Position numbers and translations under genes: made by a program. DNA of 32,972 bases, from IMG/VR virus record IMGVR_UViG_3300005830_000341, positions 1-32,972 of that record; one strand, given 5' to 3'. This DNA comes from a virus. The notes under the pieces were generated by a model that saw only the letters and a program-made list of their open reading frames with translations, was not told where the DNA came from and searched no databases. This document shows positions 30,496-32,972 of this stretch, one piece after another (position 1 is the stretch's first letter; every line of letters begins with the position of its first letter).

Positions 30496-30918
30496 ATGAC
30501 AGGACTAGAACAAAGAGAAGCATTGATTAGAGTTCGAGAAGGTCTTTCACAAAGGAAGACGACGACCTCCCGTGTGTTGGTCGTGGGTTCTTGCGCAGAA
30601 GAAATGTATCCGATGTGTCAGAGACTTCGTTCGTTCGGATGGGATTTGATGTGTTGCTCTTCGATCAGCGCGGCGGAAATACATATTGCAGAGGTGAATC
30701 TCGCTATTGTTTTTCTCGATATGCAACAATGGGCGGACACTTTTCATCTGATCAAGCACGTCAAAACAACGCGTCCCGATTGTTTCGTGATCATCCTGAC
30801 TGGACGGTCTGACGTGGATTATCGAGAGTGCAAAGAAGCTCTCGTGCTGGGCGCGGACGCAATCATGCTCAAACCCATGACCGATGAACAACTCTCCATG
30901 TTATTTAATCGTACATGA
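30496..30918 (+). CDS. degenerate response-regulator receiver domain protein
   Basis: 140 residues from ATG 30496 (TTG 30490 is also in frame); no strong SD. A receiver domain covers residues ~26-137: RVLVVGSCAEEMYPMCQRLR, VNLAIVFLDMQQWADTFHLI with the phospho-acceptor-like D75, CFVIILTGRSDVDYRECKEA with T102, and LGADAIMLKPMTDEQ with K126. The acidic pair at strand 1 is replaced by G31-S32, so Mg binding and classical phosphorylation are unlikely. No output domain is attached. Host receiver mimicry, or a receiver fold used structurally in the virion, are alternatives. It overlaps the next gene by ATGA. Confidence 0.78.
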   Translation: MTGLEQREALIRVREGLSQRKTTTSRVLVVGSCAEEMYPMCQRLRSFGWDLMCCSSISAAEIHIAEVNLAIVFLDMQQWADTFHLIKHVKTTRPDCFVIILTGRSDVDYRECKEALVLGADAIMLKPMTDEQLSMLFNRT

Positions 30919-31232
30919 CGCAAGAAACAGAACAACAAATTTTGACGACTCTCAAAGAGTTGAGGGAAGAAACGACGACCCTCAGGACTCACCTCGTGGG
31001 AGATCGGTTGAAAAATATTGTGGGCATCGTGGACATTCTTGAAACCCACCGACGTGAGCTGTATGGTGATGACAAGACGCGGGACGTTGGAATGAAAAGT
31101 CAGTTGCATCATCAGCATGATCGGCTGAAGTCCTTGGAGAATGACCGAGTTAAGATACTGTCCTGGAGCGCAGGCGTGTCAGCTGCCATGATGGCGATTT
31201 GGACGCTCATCAAAGACATCTGGCACAAGTAA
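30915..31232 (+). CDS. coiled-coil, single-TM protein (possible holin/XhlA-like)
   Basis: 105 residues. Residues 1-80 are highly charged and helical (LTTLKELREETTTLRTHLVG then HHQHDRLKSLENDRVKI); residues 81-100 form one transmembrane helix (ILSWSAGVSAAMMAIWTLIK) followed by a short DIWHK tail. This soluble coiled-coil plus C-terminal anchor layout recalls XhlA-type hemolysin/holin-associated proteins. It starts the likely lysis region, but no endolysin is seen. Confidence 0.58.
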   Translation: MTQETEQQILTTLKELREETTTLRTHLVGDRLKNIVGIVDILETHRRELYGDDKTRDVGMKSQLHHQHDRLKSLENDRVKILSWSAGVSAAMMAIWTLIKDIWHK

Positions 31233-31241
31233 AAACAACAT

Positions 31242-31640
31242 ATGAAAAACAAACACATCAATGGGCTACTGCTGATGGCGGTGGCGTCACTCATCCTTCC
31301 TGGCTTAGTGCTAGGTCAAACAAACGCGACAGTGTTTCCTGATATTTCAGGCAACGCACTACCCAGCACTGTTTCGGACTATTGGAAATGGGCGATCGCT
31401 GGCGTGACGCCTATGCTGGTCGCTGGTGTCAATTCGCTCGTGCCTAAAATTCCGAAGGTGCTGTTGCCGTTAAGCACGCCGCTGCTCGGCATCGGTCTTG
31501 GAGCGGGTTTGAATGCCCTAACGTCCGCAAATTTGACTTGGGTGGATATGGCCCAGGCTGGGGCGTTGGCGGTGTTCGTTCGCGAAGTCGTGAATCAGGC
31601 GGTCAAGGCGAGGTCATCGGCTGAAGGCCCGACGTCGTAA
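31242..31640 (+). CDS. membrane protein with signal sequence (possible holin)
   Basis: 132 residues after an A-rich SD-less leader (aaaaacaacatATG). Residues 8-25 are a signal/TM helix ending in LVLGQT, then DYWKWAIAGVTPMLVAGVNS, VLLPLSTPLLGIGLGAGLNA and WVDMAQAGALAVFVREVVNQ make three more hydrophobic segments. Multi-TM small proteins next to XhlA-like genes are holin candidates. Cleavage of the N-terminal signal seems possible after LGQ. Confidence 0.55.
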   Translation: MKNKHINGLLLMAVASLILPGLVLGQTNATVFPDISGNALPSTVSDYWKWAIAGVTPMLVAGVNSLVPKIPKVLLPLSTPLLGIGLGAGLNALTSANLTWVDMAQAGALAVFVREVVNQAVKARSSAEGPTS

Positions 31641-31673
31641 AAATCCGACAGAAAAACAGAAACAAAAAAACAC

Positions 31674-32012
31674 ATGAAGCACTACCTACTCATGACGATA
31701 GCCTGTTTGGGACTGATTGTGTTCACTCCAGGCATGACCTGCCGGAATGGCACAACCTCGGCGGGCGTCGCAGCCAGGACGCTGCAAGGCGTTCAGACGG
31801 CGGTGGATTCGGCAATGCGCGTTTATGGCACTGCTGTTGTCACCGGAAGGGTGTCAGTTGAGAAACAAGTCCAGATTGATGCGGCTCACGCAAAATATCG
31901 CGAAGCATTCCGCCTTGCGTTGACGGCGTCCCAAGGCAATTTGGACTTCACCGCGCCTGAGAACGTGATTCAACTGGCGTCTCAACTGCAAATTCTTATC
32001 ACATCACTGTAA
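31674..32012 (+). CDS. exported, possibly lipid-anchored small protein (spanin candidate)
   Basis: 112 residues with an A-rich leader (gaaacaaaaaaacacATG). The N-terminus KHYLLMTIACLGLIVFTPGM is a signal peptide followed by TC (C23); the lipobox GMTC is non-canonical, so lipid attachment is uncertain. The mature part is helical (LQGVQTAVDSAMRVYGTAVV then EKQVQIDAAHAKYREAFRLA). An outer-membrane spanin partner or a host-envelope protein would suit a lysis cassette; evidence is only the topology and place. Confidence 0.5.
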   Translation: MKHYLLMTIACLGLIVFTPGMTCRNGTTSAGVAARTLQGVQTAVDSAMRVYGTAVVTGRVSVEKQVQIDAAHAKYREAFRLALTASQGNLDFTAPENVIQLASQLQILITSL

Positions 32013-32014
32013 TT

Positions 32015-32227
32015 ATGAATCCAGTTATCGCAGCAGCCATCTCTCAAGGATTGAGCGCACTGATTCAAATCTGGGCGCAAAACGCAAGCAAACCAGCTGG
32101 GTGGACTCCTACGCAAGAGGAGATCGACGCCATGCTGAAACTGAATGAAAAGACGGCGGATGATTACAAAGCCGAGGCGGCAGCCTTGTTGGGCATTCCT
32201 TGGCCTCCACAATCGCCTTCGACGTGA
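32015..32227 (+). CDS. small hypothetical protein
   Basis: 70 residues, beginning two bases after the preceding stop with the short hydrophobic AIAAAISQGLSALIQIW-type start (MNPVIAAAISQGLSALIQIW). The middle, GWTPTQEEIDAMLKLNEKTA, resembles a helix commonly seen in tiny phage proteins after holin genes. The end LGIPWPPQ is proline-rich. Function unknown. It is followed by a ~100-base non-coding gap. Confidence 0.55.
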   Translation: MNPVIAAAISQGLSALIQIWAQNASKPAGWTPTQEEIDAMLKLNEKTADDYKAEAAALLGIPWPPQSPST

Positions 32228-32245
32228 CGCGTTTCCTGAACGGCG

Positions 32246-32307
32246 CGAAATGTTGAGGGTCTCCGTGGGTGGTCGGTATACTGCCTTTCTACTGGCCACC
32301 CATTTCG
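32246..32307 (+). other. structured intergenic region
   Basis: tgggtggtc (32266-32274) pairs with ggccaccca (32294-32302, one G-U), and cgaaatg (32246-32252) with catttcg (32301-32307), nested around it and sharing two bases. No U-run follows. The pairing overlaps the candidate -10 box, so only one of RNA structure or promoter may be meaningful. Confidence 0.35.
32253..32282 (+). promoter_or_regulatory. candidate sigma70-like promoter
   Basis: TTGAGG (32253-32258), an 18-base spacer and TATACT (32277-32282) stand in the only sizeable gap near the window end, before a new tail gene. Matches are 4/6 and 5/6 to the usual boxes. Confidence 0.4.
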
Positions 32308-32327
32308 TCAACTGTATAGGATGATTT

Positions 32328-32723
32328 GTGGATAGTAACACGTCAGTCTGGCCCACCGCTCTTCCGGTGCCCATGGTGGGTGCACGAGTGAACATTGTGA
32401 CCTCGAACAATAGGACTATGTTTGAGACAGGCAGGGTTCGAAATCGGAGGAACTTCCAGGATCCGATCAAGTATGTAGACGTTGTTTGGAATTTTACCGA
32501 AGATCAGTTCAGCACATTCAAAAGCTATTTTGAAACCGAATTGGAGAACGGCACGTTGTCGTTCATCATTGAACTGTTCGGGACGGACACCGAGGTGTTC
32601 TTTTTCGATTGCAGCTATTCATTCAGTCGTTCGGATAATTTATTCTCAGTCCAAGCGTTCCTGCAATACACTGTCTTGACTCAGACCGTCACACTTTCGG
32701 TCACATTGGAGCAGATCGCATGA
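32328..32723 (+). CDS. distal tail / minor tail protein (paralogue 2)
   Basis: 131 residues from GTG 32328, preceded by a gtataggat site. It carries SVWPTALPVPMVGARVNI, then RNRRNFQDPIKYVDVVWNFT, EDQFSTFKSYFETELENGTL and SFIIELFG, the same layout as the gene at 30113 with low identity. A tail-tip or distal-tail role is likely for both. It overlaps the following gene by ATGA. Confidence 0.66.
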   Translation: MDSNTSVWPTALPVPMVGARVNIVTSNNRTMFETGRVRNRRNFQDPIKYVDVVWNFTEDQFSTFKSYFETELENGTLSFIIELFGTDTEVFFFDCSYSFSRSDNLFSVQAFLQYTVLTQTVTLSVTLEQIA

Positions 32724-32972
32724 TGAATCGAGGTTTTGAATCTACGCTCAGAGTAACCGTCGCAAATGCGTCCAACACGGTCGCGACGGGTGTCGTGGCG
32801 ACTTTGACGTTGCCTGAGAGTTTCTTATTCATCTCCACCACTGCGGACAATCATGAATTGAGTTCTACAAACGTGATGACGGTGTCGTTGGGTTCGGTTG
32901 AACCTGGCACGACTTCGTTTGATATCGTGGTGACGCCGACTGAGGTGGGCTCCTTCAATGTGACCGAAAGTG
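32720..32972 (+). CDS. Ig-like/DUF11-type repeat protein (3' partial)
   Basis: An open frame from ATG 32720 runs off the window end (84 codons seen). The start MMNRGFESTLRVTVANASNT is followed by VVATLTLPESFLFISTTADN, VMTVSLGSVEPGTTSFDIVV and VTPTEVGSFNVTES, the classic DUF11/CARDB-like beta-sandwich order ('N-x-G … A-T-[GN]-V … L-P … L-G-x-L … G … F'). These domains occur in large adhesins and phage tail fibres. A tail fibre or baseplate-tip protein is likely. Confidence 0.7.
   Translation, partial: MMNRGFESTLRVTVANASNTVATGVVATLTLPESFLFISTTADNHELSSTNVMTVSLGSVEPGTTSFDIVVTPTEVGSFNVTES

Overview
The window is the late (packaging, head, tail) region of a tailed double-stranded DNA phage or prophage, probably with a long non-contractile tail. 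All credible genes lie on the + strand, tightly packed, mostly with ATGA, GTGA or TGATG stop/start overlaps. I see no integrase, repressor, tRNA, rRNA, CRISPR array, insertion sequence or clear endolysin. The DNA looks moderately GC-rich by eye. The host cannot be fixed from the sequence. Two features hint at a Gram-negative host, perhaps from the Verrucomicrobiota/Bacteroidota area: A/C-rich leaders without Shine-Dalgarno sites before several structural genes, and FnIII-like or 'FYRV/RFF'-ending secreted-type domains. This is a weak inference.

Layout. 1-2153: end of an FkbM-type methyltransferase, a uracil-DNA-glycosylase-like protein, and a glycosyltransferase that I recognise as the TET-associated (TAGT/GREB1-like) type. 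2165-5005: small terminase candidate, two small proteins, large terminase. 5013-6828: small unknown genes, then flavin-dependent thymidylate synthase ThyX and a MazG-like Nmad1 (DUF1599) protein. 6878-12538: portal, three virion or fibre-like proteins (one built of exact 20-residue repeats), and a Mu gpF-like head morphogenesis protein. 12547-19147: a compact sugar/methyl cassette of GT2, GT11 (fucosyltransferase-like), a Rossmann protein, GT25, FkbM, Methyltransf_24-like, FkbM, a GDP-mannose 3,5-epimerase, a tiny ORF and a galactosyltransferase-like GT. 19144-22690: small HTH-like protein, prohead protease with a probable nested scaffold, decoration protein, major capsid protein. 22761-27268: connector, neck and tail tube genes, interrupted by an HTH-lipoprotein-FnIII fusion and a DUF115/sialyltransferase-like protein. 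27310-30493: tail assembly chaperones joined by a classic -1 frameshift signal, tape measure, distal tail protein. 30496-32972: a degenerate receiver-domain protein, candidate holin/lysis-type membrane proteins, a paralogue of the distal tail protein, and the start of an Ig-like/DUF11 protein.

How it fits together. The head and tail genes form an ordinary morphogenesis line. What stands out is the amount of glycan and methyl-transfer chemistry inside it: at least five glycosyltransferases (TAGT, GT2, GT11, GT25, GT7C-like), a further sialyltransferase-like protein, a nucleotide-sugar epimerase and five methyltransferase-like proteins. Together with the TAGT and Nmad1 families, both linked in the literature to modified phage DNA, this makes glycosylated DNA or glycosylated virions a reasonable hypothesis. 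Neither a TET/JBP dioxygenase nor a cytosine methylase is present in the window, so the modified-base idea depends on flanking sequence.
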